Source: Dallia pectoralis (taxonomy: Eukaryota; Chordata; Actinopteri; Esociformes; Umbridae). Taken from it: 64,000 bases of DNA. The notes under the pieces were generated by a model. That model searched no databases, was not told the origin of the DNA, and saw only the letters and a list, made by a program, of their open reading frames with translations. Positions 36,857-50,216 of this stretch are shown here, piece by piece (the first letter of the stretch is position 1; every line of letters starts with the position of its first letter). The stretch is taken from NCBI GenBank assembly GCA_029465975.1, contig CM055756.1, forward strand, positions 1,959,101-2,023,100, written 5' to 3'. Position numbers and translations under genes: made by a program.

Positions 36857-38420
36857 GTTTCGACCTCTAGATGGAGAAAAATGATTATTATCATTAGTAA
36901 ATTGTTATATGAAAGCATACATTGTCATTTCAGAATAAAAGGCACTTCTGAACACAGGAACATTTGCTTGCGAAACATTTTTAATGGATGTTACTTTAAC
37001 AGATTCTCAAGTGTGTATTGACATGTCACGGACTACTTTTGTGATTCTTTTTCTTCACAATACTTGAGAGTGCATTTGCACTGTGAACGTATAGGCTCGC
37101 AGGTCCCCTGGAAAACAAGGCAAGGTACTAGGGCACATTTTTTTACCCAGGGGCTGCATTCTGATCATAGCAACAACTCCACTGTAGATTGAGAAGAGTC
37201 ATAGTTTGAGACGTGTATCCTCTTTTGCACATCCTGGCAAGCGATTCTATTTCTTATCACAATGTTCCCCCGACCCAATAATTTTCCTTTGGGTGGGAGG
37301 TGTGATTTCATTCGAAAAATACATTCCAGGAGTTATCACACATTGTTGATAACCATTCTCATTTTCTGTTTTAAAGAAACAGTACAGCTATTTATGTATC
37401 CATGTATGTATACCATTATGGCCATATCATTAGGATGCACAGAAAGGCGGAGAAGAGAGCATTCTGCTTTTGGCTCAAGACTTTTATTGACTTTTTTGGT
37501 AAAAGATTTACAAGACTACAAAGTTGAACATGAAATATATAATTGAATCTTATGGTCAATACACCTGCTATATTTAGAATGCCATGGCTTAAAACAGATA
37601 TTCTCAGCGAAATAAACTGATATTGCGATGCGATTTAATATGCACTTCTTTTGAAGCCCTTTATCTTCTGTATTATTCAACAAAGACAATCAATAAGAAT
37701 TGTATAGTATGACCAACACAATATGAGATGTGTAGGCTTTACCGCACTCAGTATTTAGATAATAATAGAAGTCATTGTAATAAACATATGATCGGTAAAC
37801 ATGTAGATTGCTCTTTTTAAGCCCAGGATTCACTGGTCTCGGTTCTTGCTCTAGACACTCTTCCGTATTTAGTTCTGCATCCTCTGGTTTGCACAACCCA
37901 GGGTGTCTGATGTCACATCAAGCCATCGTTGAATACCTGCTGACAAAATAAGCGCTGCAGTTGGGATATTGTGAGGTTGAAAATGGCTCACCAGGTACTG
38001 GCAAGGAAAAACCTTTGAAGCCTTTTGCTTTAAATTGTGTTTTAAGTACAGTAAGCACTTTCTTCTCAGCGGTCTTCTCTTAGCTAGTACATGTTGGAAA
38101 AGTGTTCTCGCTGAAGGACCAACACAATCATAGCAGACTAGGAAGTCAACTCAAGCTCAACTATAATCAATGTGCACTTTAAATGGGCTGCTCTGGCCTG
38201 TCTACTTCACCAGATAGGTTGACTAAGACAGGAGAATTCAAAATGATCTCCATGTAACATTTTGGTCAATAGGAAGGAACATATTTTCGGACTTGAGTTC
38301 GATTCAGATACCTTTTCTAAATCAGAAGGCAGACAGACCTCAAAGTCGAGCTACTTCACAAGGACACATGAAACGGGGATTCCAGTGGCGAGGAAAACAA
38401 GACTGTAGGGATCAAAGCAT

Positions 38421-38499
38421 GTGCGTGCGTGTATATGTGCGTGCGTGCATATGTGCGTGCGTGCATATGTGCGTGCGTGTATATGTGCGTGCGTGCATG
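38421..38499. repeat. GTGCGTGCGTATAT microsatellite
   Basis: GTGCGTGCGTGTATAT and GTGCGTGCGTGCATAT alternate about five times, giving a purine-pyrimidine alternating tract with Z-DNA potential. Confidence 0.85.
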
Positions 38500-39379
38500 T
38501 CATCAGCACAGGTAAAACGAGACAAATGGATCTTCCCAAGATGCATTAGAAACAATCCTACTGCATGTCCCTATTCCTCTTGAGTCATTTAATATAGTTG
38601 CGCCATGTTCCTAGAGGTGACTCTGTGATTTTTCTGGGTTTTATCCAGGCATTGGAGTTAAACCCAATGAATGAATGATTTATGTAATCTTCTGTTTCTC
38701 AATCCCTTCCTCACTGCCCTGTTTCCGCCTCCTTTGTGATTCAAAGCTTTTTGTGGCTTTCAGGCGATGCAGCTGTTTTCGTTGTAATTAAGTAACGGAG
38801 GGGACGCCACCTTCCTTAACTCCATCTGGGGATATGGCTGAGACTATATTGGTTAAACATTGATGTTTGTTGTAGGTGTCCTTGTGATGTCTCGAAACGC
38901 TCTACCCTGCTGTCCTCCATTGTGTTATTAGCAGTGGTCTCGTACCCAAATATGGCCGTAGTATTAATCTGATCTGGAATCAGCCACTTGGGAAACCAGA
39001 GTCTTTGGATGAATGCGTTCCTGAGTTTCATCACGTTTGGACAATCCTTCAATAAAAGGTATTGGTATTTAGCTGCAAATGCTAAGAACTAGGGTGGACG
39101 GTTCAGAGTCGACACGCATGCTGGTCAGTCGATTGTATGTACACAATGTGTAAATGTACCCACATTTAATCAATTACGCCTCTGATCTCATCAGTTTTGT
39201 GCTTTTTGATTGGCGAGAAACCTATGTTGTTGGTCAAGCCAGACACAGAATGAGCAACGTTAATGTCCTTTAAATTGAGAATTAGATGTCTGTTATTAAA
39301 CAGTGTCCACAATCGACTTGTTTGCCTTTCAGGCGTAGTCACTCTTGCTAACTAAGGGCCACACTGATTCACTATACAG

Positions 39380-41840
39380 GCCAGTGCTAGGTTACAGTGG
39401 GGAAACTGCCAGTGCTAGGTTAGTGGGAAACTGCCAGTGCTAGGTTACAGTGGGAAACTGCCAGTGCTAGGTTAGTGGGAAACTGCCAGTGCTAGGTTAG
39501 TGGGAAACTGCCAGTGCTAGGTTAGTGGGAAACTGCCAGTGCTAGGTTAGTGGGAAACTGCCAGTGCTAGGTTACAGTGGGGAAACTGCCAGTGCTAGGT
39601 TAGTGGGAAACTGCCAGTGCTAGGTTAGTGGGAAACTGCCAGTGCTAGGTTACAGTGGGAAACTGCCAGTGCTAGGTTACAGTGGGGAAACTGCCAGTGC
39701 TAGGTTAGTGGGAAACTGCCAGTGCTAGGTTACAGTGGGAAACTGCCAGTGCTAGGTTAGTGGGAAACTGCCAGTGCTAGGTTAGTGGGAAACTGCCAGT
39801 GCTAGGTTACAGTGGGAAACTGCCAGTGCTAGGTTAGTGGGAAACTGCCAGTGCTAGGTTAGTGGGAAACTGCCAGTGCTAGGTTACAGTGGGAAACTGC
39901 CAGTGCTAGGTTACAGTGGGGAAACTGCCAGTGCTAGGTTACAGTGGGGAAACTGCCAGTGCTAGGTTAGTGGGAAACTGCCAGTGCTAGGTTAGTGGGA
40001 AACTGCCAGTGCTAGGTTAGTGGGAAACTGCCAGTGCTAGGTTACAGTGGGGAAACTGCCAGTGCTAGGTTAGTGGGAAACTGCCAGTGCTAGGTTAGTG
40101 GGAAACTGCCAGTGCTAGGTTACAGTGGGAAACTGCCAGTGCTAGGTTACAGTGGGAAACTGCCAGTGCTAGGTTACAGTGGGAAACTGCCAGTGCTAGG
40201 TTAGTGGGAAACTGCCAGTGCTAGGTTAGTGGGAAACTGCCAGTGCTAGGTTACAGTGGGAAACTGCCAGTGCTAGGTTACAGTGGAAACTGCCAGTGCT
40301 AGGTTACAGTGGGAAACTGCCAGTGCTAGGTTACAGTGGGAAACTGCCAGTGCTAGGTTACAGTGGGAAACTGCCAGTGCTAGGTTACAGTGGGAAACTG
40401 CCAGTGCTAGGTTACAGTGGGAAACTGCCAGTGCTAGGTTACAGTGGGAAACTGCCAGTGCTAGGTTACAGCGGGAAACTGCCAGTGCTAGGTTACAGCG
40501 GAAACTGCCAGTGCTAGGTTACAGCGGAAACTGCCAGTGCTAGGTTACAGCGGAAACTGCCAGTGCTAGGTTACAGCGGAAACTGCCAGTGCTAGGTTAC
40601 AGCGGGAAACTGCCAGTGCTAGGTTACAGCGGGAAACTGCCAGTGCTAGGTTACAGCGGGAAACTGCCAGTGCTAGGTTACAGCGGGAAACTGCCAGTGC
40701 TAGGTTACAGCGGGAAACTGCCAGTGCTAGGTTACAGCGGGAAACTGCCAGTGCTAGGTTACAGCGGGAAACTGCCAGTGCTAGGTTACAGCGGGAAACT
40801 GCCAGTGCTAGGTTACAGCGGGAAACTGCCAGTGCTAGGTTACAGCGGGAAACTGCCAGTGCTAGGTTACAGCGGGGAACTGCCAGTGCTAGGTTACAGC
40901 GGGGAACTGCCAGTGCTAGGTTACAGCGGGAACTGCCAGTGCTAGGTTACAGCGGGAACTGCCAGTGCTAGGTTACAGCGGGGAACTGCCAGTGCTAGGT
41001 TACAGCGGGGAACTGCCAGTGCTAGGTTACAGCGGGGAACTGCCAGTGCTAGGTTACAGCGGGGAACTGCCAGTGCTAGGTTACAGCGGGGAACTGCCAG
41101 TGCTAGGTTACAGCGGGGAACTGCCAGTGCTAGGTTACAGCGGGGAACTGCCAGTGCTAGGTTACAGCGGGGAACTGCCAGTGCTAGGTTACAGCGGGAA
41201 CTGCCAGTGCTAGGTTACAGCGGGAACTGCCAGTGCTAGGTTACAGCGGGGAACTGCCAGTGCTAGGTTACAGCGGGGAACTGCCAGTGCTAGGTTACAG
41301 CGGGGAACTGCCAGTGCTAGGTTACAGCGGGGAACTGCCAGTGCTAGGTTACAGCGGGGAACTGCCAGTGCTAGGTTACAGCGGGGAACTGCCAGTGCTA
41401 GGTTACAGCGGGAACTGCCAGTGCTAGGTTACAGCGGGAACTGCCAGTGCTAGGTTACAGCGGGAACTGCCAGTGCTAGGTTACAGCGGGGAACTGCCAG
41501 TGCTAGGTTACAGCGGGAACTGCCAGTGCTAGGTTACAGCGGGGAACTGCCAGTGCTAGGTTACAGCGGGAAATGCCAGTGCTAGGTTACAGCGGGAACT
41601 GCCAGTGCTAGGTTACAGCGGGAACTGCCAGTGCTAGGTTACAGCGGGGAACTGCCAGTGCTAGGTTACAGCGGGGAACTGCCAGTGCTAGGTTACAGCG
41701 GGGAACTGCCAGTGCTAGGTTACAGCGGGGAACTGCCAGTGCTAGGTTACAGCGGGGAACTGCCAGTGCTAGGTTACAGCGGGGAACTGCCAGTGCTAGG
41801 TTACAGCGGGGAACTGCCAGTGCTAGGTTAGTGGGGAAAC
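39380..41840 (+). repeat. 2.4-kb minisatellite, 24-28 bp unit, ~92 copies, in arhgdia intron 1
   Basis: The core CAGTGCTAGGTTACAGCGGG followed by GAACTGC repeats. Variant types are spatially ordered: mixed TTAGTGGG (24 bp) and TTACAGTGGG units at 39380-40280, uniform TTACAGTGGGAAAC to about 40470, TTACAGCGGGAAAC to about 40870, then TTACAGCGGGGAAC or CGGGAAC to 41820. The last copy (41818-41845) returns to the TTAGTGGGG type. Confidence 0.97.
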
Positions 41841-44800
41841 TGCTTGGCTAGTGCCCTAATAGCCATTCTAACTTTCTGTACAAATGTGGCTGTTTTTTTG
41901 TTCTCATTGATTTCATGATAATCAGTGCATTTTGTTATTCTGGACTGTAGGCATTCCCAACCGGTATGGTATGCTTAACTGGTATGTATGTATGTGTGCT
42001 GTCTTCTTTTGTTGTTCACTCTTATACCAAAGCGGCAGGCAGCCACTTGGTCTGTGGCACCTCAATGCAGCGGCAGTCCGCCAAACGTGGGCTCTGGGTA
42101 GAGTCCGAGAGTGTGAGGAGAGGCTGTGGAAAGAACAGCGACGTGGGAAAGAGATCCCTGAAACTCAGCCTGTTCTTCCACCTCTGACAACACGCCTCCA
42201 TTTCTGCCTACTCATTTCAACTGGCGAGATGACCAGACAGGACTTTTTGCTTTTATGTCGGAATGTGGAGAGTCCCCATTCTGGTTCCGTGTAGCTTGTT
42301 TTGCTTCGGGTATAGGTGCATTTAAAAAAAAAACATGCAGGGTTAACGGAAGGTGTGTTTGAGTCAGGAGTGAGAAGAGATATGGGACTCTGGTTATTGT
42401 GCTGACAGGTATATACGGGCAGGCCCTGGTTTGCCTTAGTTTGATTTAAATGTAGTTGTTTGAATGTAACTGAATGGCATGTTGTGATAATGAAGTCATA
42501 GTCACATCTGTGTTTGTTCAATATCTGGGGTCTCGCTCATTATGGCAAAACGTCAATCTTCCACATTCGTTTGGCAACGCACTTGTGTGTAGTTAAATTA
42601 GCCCTATAATATTTGTGTGGAAAGTCGTTTTGTTAGATCGATTTCACGTGTTATTCTTCCGCTGAGGGGTTGTGGGTGGCTTTTTGGAGCATGCCCGGTT
42701 TTGTTCGAGTTCTACACAACACGCAGTTTGATTTGTTCTAGTTCTACCAAAAAGCTTGATTTCTTCTACTTGTGTGTTATGTGTGTTGTGCTAGGTTTGC
42801 TCTGGCACTGCCAGGGGCTTGTTTGAGTTTTTCTACAGTTTGGTATAGTGTGTGTGTGTGCTGTATTAAATAACCTAGGCTTCCTGTCATTGTCAGTTAA
42901 GGTTTCCTGTGAACTGACTCCACAGACGTACTCCCATTGTGCTGTTTTGGTTTGTGACGGTCTGGCCTTTTCGGAAAATTACTATTACTGCCCATACCGT
43001 TTTTCTGTCGCTCTTTAGAGATTACCAAATCAATGTCACTTAGTTGAATCTATTGTTATGTATGTTTGTAGTTGTATGCAGTACATTCTTAAGTCTTACT
43101 AAAAGACCAGATATGCTGACTATTTTCCTGACATTTAGGATCAGCTAGTGTCAGTTCCTCTAACACATATAAGATCGTGGTTTTGCTTTCTCCGTTGTAG
43201 AATTTCAGGTTTGACAGCAGCTTAAGAAGCTTTGGGCTGCCTCTTGGTGTGGATTTGCTCCAGTTATGTCTATATATTTATGAACTTATTCTCAGTTTGA
43301 ATACAGTTTTGGTAATATGTAAATATATTTTTCCGATTTGCATCAGGAACATGTGTGAATGTGACAATGGGTGACTAAACATGCACACACACACACACAC
43401 ACACACACTGTCCTGCCAACTGCATAATCAACTTTTTCTGCTAGTAAGAGCCATCAGCCAATCAAATCTTTAGAAGAAACATTCAAATTGGTTTCCTAAC
43501 GCTCTCAGCGAATCAAATCTTGTCAAGGTATCTTCAGATCAGTTTGCCAACGCCCACACAGACTGATCATACAAATGGCAAAAAGAGGAACAGGGGAATG
43601 AACATTGACAGTGATGATTCAAGAAGCCAATGCAAGCGTTCTTGAGCTTAAATCAGTAATTAAAAGTAAGAACGCTGCATTGATTCCAGACTGAGCTGCC
43701 GCTCTAGACATAGAGAAACTCCTCCACTGTCTCTCTGCGGTGCATTTTGGCGCTTTGTGGTAATCACTTAACCAGGAAGCCAATCTTCAGAAACGAGGAC
43801 ACAGGCCGGATGTGCTGTTGCATGACAGCGTAGCGGAGGCATTACATCAGTGGCCCAGGAAGGCATTGGCCTGCATTTCACTATACTATAGACCCTGGGT
43901 AGCGGTTCGGTTTGTATTCGGTGGTGCCGAGTGCTGGTCGTGATGAACCCCACCAATCAGTAAAGAGCACCCTTCATGGGAACTGTCACGGTCTCCGGGC
44001 CCAAATTGATGTTGAACCGTAGGTTATAAGCCGGATACGTCGAGCCACATTGGCATTTTGTCACACTCTTCCACCTGATTCACAGAAACAGGGCTGACGC
44101 TGTATGCGCGGCTGACACTGTATGCGCGGCTGGAGTGGATGAGGGGGGGAAGGAACGGGTTTTGGGAAAGATAGAGATCTGCATTCTGACAACCCAGCCT
44201 GTTCTTGTTAACAGAACTGGCTCATTGACTGGCCTGATGTTGATACTGGGACTGTGTCTATAATGTATACAGACTCTGTAAGTCTGGACCTAATGACCGT
44301 TATTGCAGCAGAAGTCTCTTCACAAGCCCAGGTCACATGACCTAGCTGTCTCTGTGTGTACCAACGAGTATTTACTGTAGTAATAAGGCTGCAGAGATCA
44401 AAGTGCATTATTAACATAGTTCTTGCCCTGTACTGCTTCCAGATCAGATTAGGAACCGAATGTTTGGCGTTGACTGCTACCATGTTTCACAATCCGGTCC
44501 TGAAAAGTTTGCAAATACCTGTTCCCTCCTTTGTAGTAAGTGATGAGGAATCTCACATACTGGTAGTTCATGGAATATCAGTGCTTGAGGTCCACCAGAA
44601 ATCCTACCTACTGAGTTAAGTCAGTGATTTACCCCCAGATGCTGAGTAGGGAACACCAGTCTGTCACTCTGACAAAGTGGGAGTATTCTCTGCTGGGCTG
44701 TTTTTAATCTCGTCCTCCTGCAATGAAACATTAATAAAACCTGTTGCCATTTTTCTTCTCAATAAGACAGATGTCCTTGGATGTTTTTGTGTTGGGCTCC

Positions 44801-44908
44801 CTACAGCGATTTACTAACGCCACAATGTTACCCTATCTAGGTTACACGTGTATTGAGACACCTGAATGAAGCATTTCTTCCCTCTCTCTCTCACACATAC
44901 AGTAGACC

Positions 44909-47900
44909 ATGGCAGAGCACGAGCCAACCCCAGAGCAGCTGGCAGCAATTGCAGCGGCCAATGAGGAGGCAGAGGGCGGGGTCAACTACAAGCCGCCCGC
45001 ACAGAAGAGTCTGCAGGAGATCCAGGAGCTGGACAAGGATGACGAGAGCCTGCGGAAGTACAAGGAGGCCCTGTTAGGGAACGCTGCCGCGCCTGTCGGT
45101 TGGTGTTGCTGCTACAACTACACACACACTGTTGACTCGCTCTCCCACATACACACACATACCAACGCGCTGTGGGCCCACACTCACAAACAAACACTTC
45201 AGACCCCCCCAACCAACACGCACATGCTGTGGACCCAACTCGCCCTCACACACATTCTACTGACCCCCCCAACACGCCCACACAAACTGTGGACCCACAC
45301 TAATACACAAACACTGCATATCCCCCAACACACACACGCACGCGCGCGCTCCACTCGTATGACTGGAGTTACACTCCCATTAACTTGTACTGGTCTGCAC
45401 AATATGGACTAGCTTTTCATTTTGTGGGTTTTGTAGCCACTTAACCATGGTGTGTAACTGCAGTCAGTTATATTGAGTTATTCCCCCAGACTGAACCACT
45501 TCCTCAAACAATTAATATCAACATGATTTCTACCTGTTGGTTGAACGATATCAGTGCAGATTTTAGCCAATTTTGCACCTGTGTATTTTTGTTAGCAACC
45601 AGTAATAATAATAGATGCTCTGAAGTGTAAGTGGAAATAATGTGTAACTACAGAACAATGTTCTTGTCACAGGCAGATACATGCTGCTGTTTCATATCAA
45701 ATACTAACATGACCCACTTCTAAATATCATTTTCAGATTCTATTATATCTGTTACTTCAATTTCCACATCCACAGTTTGTTTTCATAATGAAATGTAATG
45801 TATACCTGCTTAAATGAGCAATGCCTCATTATTGTATTGTGACAAAATATAATGAATAATACAGTGAGTAGAAATAGATAAACTACCTCAACAAGAAGAG
45901 TATGTATTCCAGTCACAAAAAGGGCGTTGATGTTAGTAGACTGCTGATTGGCCAACTCACTCATTTCTAGACTGCTGATTGGGTGGTTTGAACTCAGTAA
46001 TATTGGTCTTCCTCCCGGGTAATGTTCATACTGTCTATTTGAGATAAAAGCGGTGGGGTTTTTTGAATGGTGGTTGATGACTCAATGAGTAAAACCCAGA
46101 CAATTAATAACTTTATTTAGGTACGAATAAACAGAATACAAACGTGATTTTGCCCTTAAATAAGCCCATGTTTATTTGACCATTTATTTATTGGGTACGT
46201 ATCTTTTTTCCGCTCGTCCGAGTAGATCCCAACGCTCCCAATGTCCAGGTGACGCGCTTGACCCTGATGTGTGCGACGGCACCCCTGCCCCTGACCCTTG
46301 ACCTACAGGGTGAGTAGAGCCAAAGTGACGGCTGCAGTCAGGTATTTGTAGGTTTTGTCTCCTCAGCACACTCAAGTTTGCCTGCTTGTAATTGAGAAAT
46401 GGCCACACTGAAAGACTTGGAACGCTATTACGGGTGCCATAACGTGAGCGTGTGGTTTTCCATACGAACGCCAAGCCAGGATCTCAAGTGTACCACTGGT
46501 GTTATGAGAGTCTGCCTCATGATGACTCAAAGGTCCACTTCTGGTAAAAAAACGTGTCGTCGAGGCGTCAGGCAAATGTTCCCTGGGCCATTAGTAGTAA
46601 TGGCTTGGTGCAATATTTCAGTTTTTGGTTGAGGCATTTCCTCTGCTGTACTGGGACGCTAATGCCCTCATATGGCCTGTAGAGTCAACTACATGAAAGT
46701 AACTTCAGATGTAGAGCTGAACCCAAATGCAAGGAAGCGCCACCTGGTGGACATCAATACATGGCAACAACTGTGTTGAAATGCTTTGACAATCGTGCCA
46801 TATTGTGCCGTGCATTTTTTTAAAGATGCAGTGTCGCTTCTCTGACAACTGGACTGGTGAGCACCATGTTATGGACCCCATTAATTTACTTTCCAGTCTG
46901 TCGTTATTCTAATGATTGTTTAAATTCATTGGGGGTACGCACACACTACATGTGTTGAAACCCAGCCTTGCATTGCATTTGTCATTCAGCTTCATCTCCT
47001 CTGTCTGGAGCTCTCTGATCATAATGTACTCCAGAATTGTCCCTCGAAGGCATCTGCCGGTTTTATGTTGCCAAGTGAGTGTGACTTGTTACTTCCTTGG
47101 CTTATTCCAACTGGATCAGCCAAATAATTGTGCCAGAATTAACTGTTTCAATATAGAGATTGCTTCAGTGATGCACAGCATGCAGGAACAAATGTTATAA
47201 TATCACTGACATGTACACTACCATTCGAAAGTTTTGTGTCACTGTTCTTGTTTCTGTGAAAACATCAACGCAATGTGTTCAAAAAAGAAACAATAATTAA
47301 ATGGCTAAATAAATAGGAAATATAAGGACATTAACAAGGTTCAAAATAATGACATTTCATGTCTTTCAAACTTTGCTATCGTCAAAGAATCCTCAATTAC
47401 AGCATTGCAGACCTTTGGCAGTCTAGTTTTCAATTTGTTGAGTTAATTTGAAGTGATTTCACCTCGTGCATCCTAAAGCTTCTAACGCTAGTTGAATTGT
47501 CTTGACGGGCACTTCTTACATACCATACAGTCAAACTGCACACCCAACCCCTCAGCAAGATTATCGATCCTGTGAGTCGGCTGGCCCGGATATTATTGTC
47601 CTGTTGGAGTAATTTGGCGCCAATCATATTTTTTATTTGGTCTGTCTCTCACGAATGTTCTTTGTTAAGCAAACGCCGGTGGTTCTCAAATAGCAATGCC
47701 ATTAAATGGGACCCCCAAAACAATTTGAAATTAGATTTGTCAGTCCTTCACACTTTTTACAATCTCCCTCTGTTCTTTTGCTCATACCGTTATCTTTTCT
47801 TTTTATTGGCCGTCTGGGATATGGCTTTTTCTTTGCAACTCTGCATGGAAGGCCAGCATCCCGCAGTCACTTTTTTGCTGTTGACATTCTGTGAAGAGAG

Positions 47901-48905
47901 AAATTCACAGTTTCTTGGCAAATTCTCACATGGAGTAACCTACATTTCTCTGAGAATAGGCTGACACGTTCCAAAAGAAGGTTTTTTGTTTCTGGCAATT
48001 ATGAGTGTGCGATCAAACCCACAATTTCTGATGCTCCAGATGATAAACTAGTCTGAAGGACAGTTTTATTGCTTCATCAGCAACAGTTTTCAGCTCTGTT
48101 AAGGGGATTTCAATGTTTTCTAAATTGGCATTTCTAAGTCACTCCAAACATTTGAACGGTAGGTGAAATAATAGTGTAGGAGACGCATCTCCATGACATT
48201 TCTGTTCTTGTGGTCCGGTTTTCTTTAATCAGGAGACTTGGAGTCCTTTAAGAAACAGTCGTTTATCCTGAAGGAAGGCGTGGAGTACAGAATAAAGATC
48301 AGCTTCAAGGTAAGTGAGTGTGCCATGTTATATGATATTCAACCAATAAGACTAGTCTCTGCCTGGTCAAATTAAACGTTAAAGTGAATGCACAACATTT
48401 CCCTTCAGAAACGTTTACAGTCCCATCTGAAGGGCACTAGTGACCTCGCTGTTGTCTGTTTCTGCAGGTCAACAAAGAGATCGTGTCAGGACTGAAGTAC
48501 GCCCAGCAGACTTACAGGAAAGGAGTCAAGCGTAAGTTATTCTGCCGTTTACTGTGTTTATTTGTGAAGCCCACTTATTGTACATGTAGCCTATTAGAGA
48601 AGATGACATCATTACCTCCATAGGAACAGTGGTTTATCCTGGATTACATGTTGAAGACTGGCCTCAACCACCTGTCTCTCTGACTATGTCTGTCTCTGTC
48701 TGTAGTTGATAAATCCGACTACATGGTGGGCAGCTACGGGCCCCGTCCAGCGGAGTATGAGTTCCTGACCCCTCTGGAGGAGGCCCCTAAAGGCATGCTG
48801 GCCCGCGGCACCTACAACGTCAAGTCCAAGTTCACAGACGACGATAAGCACGACCACCTGTCCTGGGAATGGAACCTCAACATCAAAAAGGAGTGGAAAG
48901 ACTGA
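44909..48905 (+). CDS. arhgdia: Rho GDP-dissociation inhibitor 1
   Basis: Coding exons 44909-45098, 46226-46309, 48233-48309, 48468-48531 and 48706-48905 join in phase to give exactly 204 residues, the length of human RhoGDI-1. The N-terminal arm (VNYKPPAQKSLQEIQELDKD) is the switch-binding helix-turn-helix. Residues from about 66 to 204 form the immunoglobulin-like domain with the prenyl pocket. It holds DLESFKKQSFILKEGVEYRI, KYAQQTYRKGVKLDKSDYMV and DHLSWEWNLNIKKEWKD. The protein extracts geranylgeranylated Rho/Rac/Cdc42 from membranes and keeps them GDP-bound in the cytosol. Ser34, Ser101 and Tyr156 of human are conserved; the PAK1 site Ser174 is Thr here. The start was set at the ATG in ACCATGG, six bases after the acceptor. 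Confidence 0.97.
45105..45345 (+). repeat. CA-rich degenerate repeat just inside arhgdia intron 2
   Basis: CACACAAACACT/CTGTGGACCCACACT phrases repeat from shortly after the donor at 45098. They leave an open frame running from the coding exon into the intron, which is fortuitous. Confidence 0.7.
47214..48166 (-). mobile_element. Decayed Tc1-like transposon in arhgdia intron 3
   Basis: The left end TACACTACCATTCGAAAGTT and the right end AAACATTTGAACGGTAGGTG are the inverted termini of the same Tc1 family as 11880-12430. In between, AACTCTGCATGGAAGGCCAG, GAATGTTCTTTGTTAAGCAA and GATGCTCCAGATGATAAACT correspond to the inverse of its transposase gene. It is heavily mutated. It sits 67 bp upstream of the exon at 48233. 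Confidence 0.85.
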
Positions 48906-50004
48906 GCCGGCATCAACCTAGTTCTTCTTTTTTATCTCTCGTAGCGCTCCAATTTTAGATCTATTTAGTAGTTTGATATTCAGATTTGTGTTGTGAAGAA
49001 TTAATGACCAATAGCTCTTTCCATCCAACACAATTCCCGCAAGATCAAAAATGCAGGAAGACAATATCAGTGCAGTTCATGTTTCCCATGACAGTAATGT
49101 TTTCTGTCAGTCCTTTTTTTTACACCCTTAAATAAATAAAATTCACACACTGATGCCTAATGATGGGAGGTTTGGCAGTAGACAGATTTTTCTAAACTTG
49201 GTAGGTATCACGACAGATCCAATTCTGAAATATTTGTACACAAGCAAGTTGGTAACGTATGACATCAGAGGGCCATTTTGTCTCGTCTCTATGATCACAG
49301 AAGCCTGTCTAAGCCGACTCCTTGTGATGATGATGAGTACTGAATATGTGAAGAAAGCAAACATTGTGCGCAATCATTATGTTGTGGTGTTTGTTTGTAT
49401 ATAAAAGGAAAAACGATATGGCTGAGTCTTAATGCTGGTGTGTTATTGGAATTCCTACGGCCTTTTGCTGATCCATCTTTTCCCGCATTTGGACATTCCT
49501 ATTCCCTCTGCCTTCCTGAGTTTTCTATGGAGATGTTTGTCTTATAATGTGTTTTAAAGGGGGCTTCGCTTTGTCCTGATGGCCGTTTAGGACCAACACT
49601 CTCCTGATGACATTGCCCCCTCTCCATGGTTGCAGTTTTACGTGATCGGTATAATGGCTGTTGTGGGGAACGAGATTCGATTTGGGCTGCTTGTCTAAAA
49701 GCAGCCTTTGTCCGGTGGAAAGCCTTTGAGAAGATTATATGTATTTGGGTCCACGTTGTGAAACTGGAATTCCAAACAGTGGCAGGAGGTATGAACAGCA
49801 CTTATTTCAAACCCGCTACTACCCTGATGAAAGGTGATTGTCCCTGATGAAGGTGTCCTATTGCCCCAATTTGTTCAGATACCATCTCGCCTTACTAAGA
49901 ATTCCCATAGAACAGGGTTCCCCCGCTCCCTTCTGTGAGGCTCTCGTAGGTGTTTCTCATTTGTTTGGTTTTAACCATCAACTGGCTACTTATCTTAGTT
50001 GGTC

Positions 50005-50216
50005 AAAAGTTTCTGTGATTAGTTGGCCATTTAAAGCGGTAGTGATTGATTGAACCCTGGCTGTTGGACCAACGATGGAGGAGATGAATAACATGGGATT
50101 ATTAGTTATTATTAGTTTCTGTGATTAGTTGGCCATTTAAAGCGGTAGTGATTGATTGAACCCTGGCTGTTGGACCAACGATGGAGGAGATGAATAACAT
50201 GGGATTATTATGGGCC
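50005..50216. repeat. Tandem duplication, 106-bp period, in the arhgdia 3' UTR
   Basis: TTCTGTGATTAGTTGGCCAT through ATGAATAACATGGGATTATT occurs twice in a row (starting 50011 and 50117) with almost no differences, so it is recent. Confidence 0.9.

Larger units (their letters stand above)
33851..44902 (+). other. arhgdia: Putative arhgdia intron 1 (about 11 kb)
   Basis: No coding exon was recognised between the GC-rich donor at 33850 and the acceptor CACATACAG at 44902. It contains minisatellites at 34829 and 39380, a hAT MITE at 36522 and a GT-type microsatellite at 38421. A (CA)n run occurs at about 43383-43410. Confidence 0.45.

Noticed and set aside
40283..41831. Open frames of LGYSGELPV repeats on +
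   Set aside because: They follow the 27-bp minisatellite (9 codons per unit), have no splice or start context and break wherever a unit changes length.
45099..45412. Read-through of the arhgdia coding exon into CA-rich sequence
   Set aside because: The donor TCG|GTTGGT at 45098 and the in-phase exon at 46226 restore the exact 204-residue RhoGDI; the extension is low-complexity.
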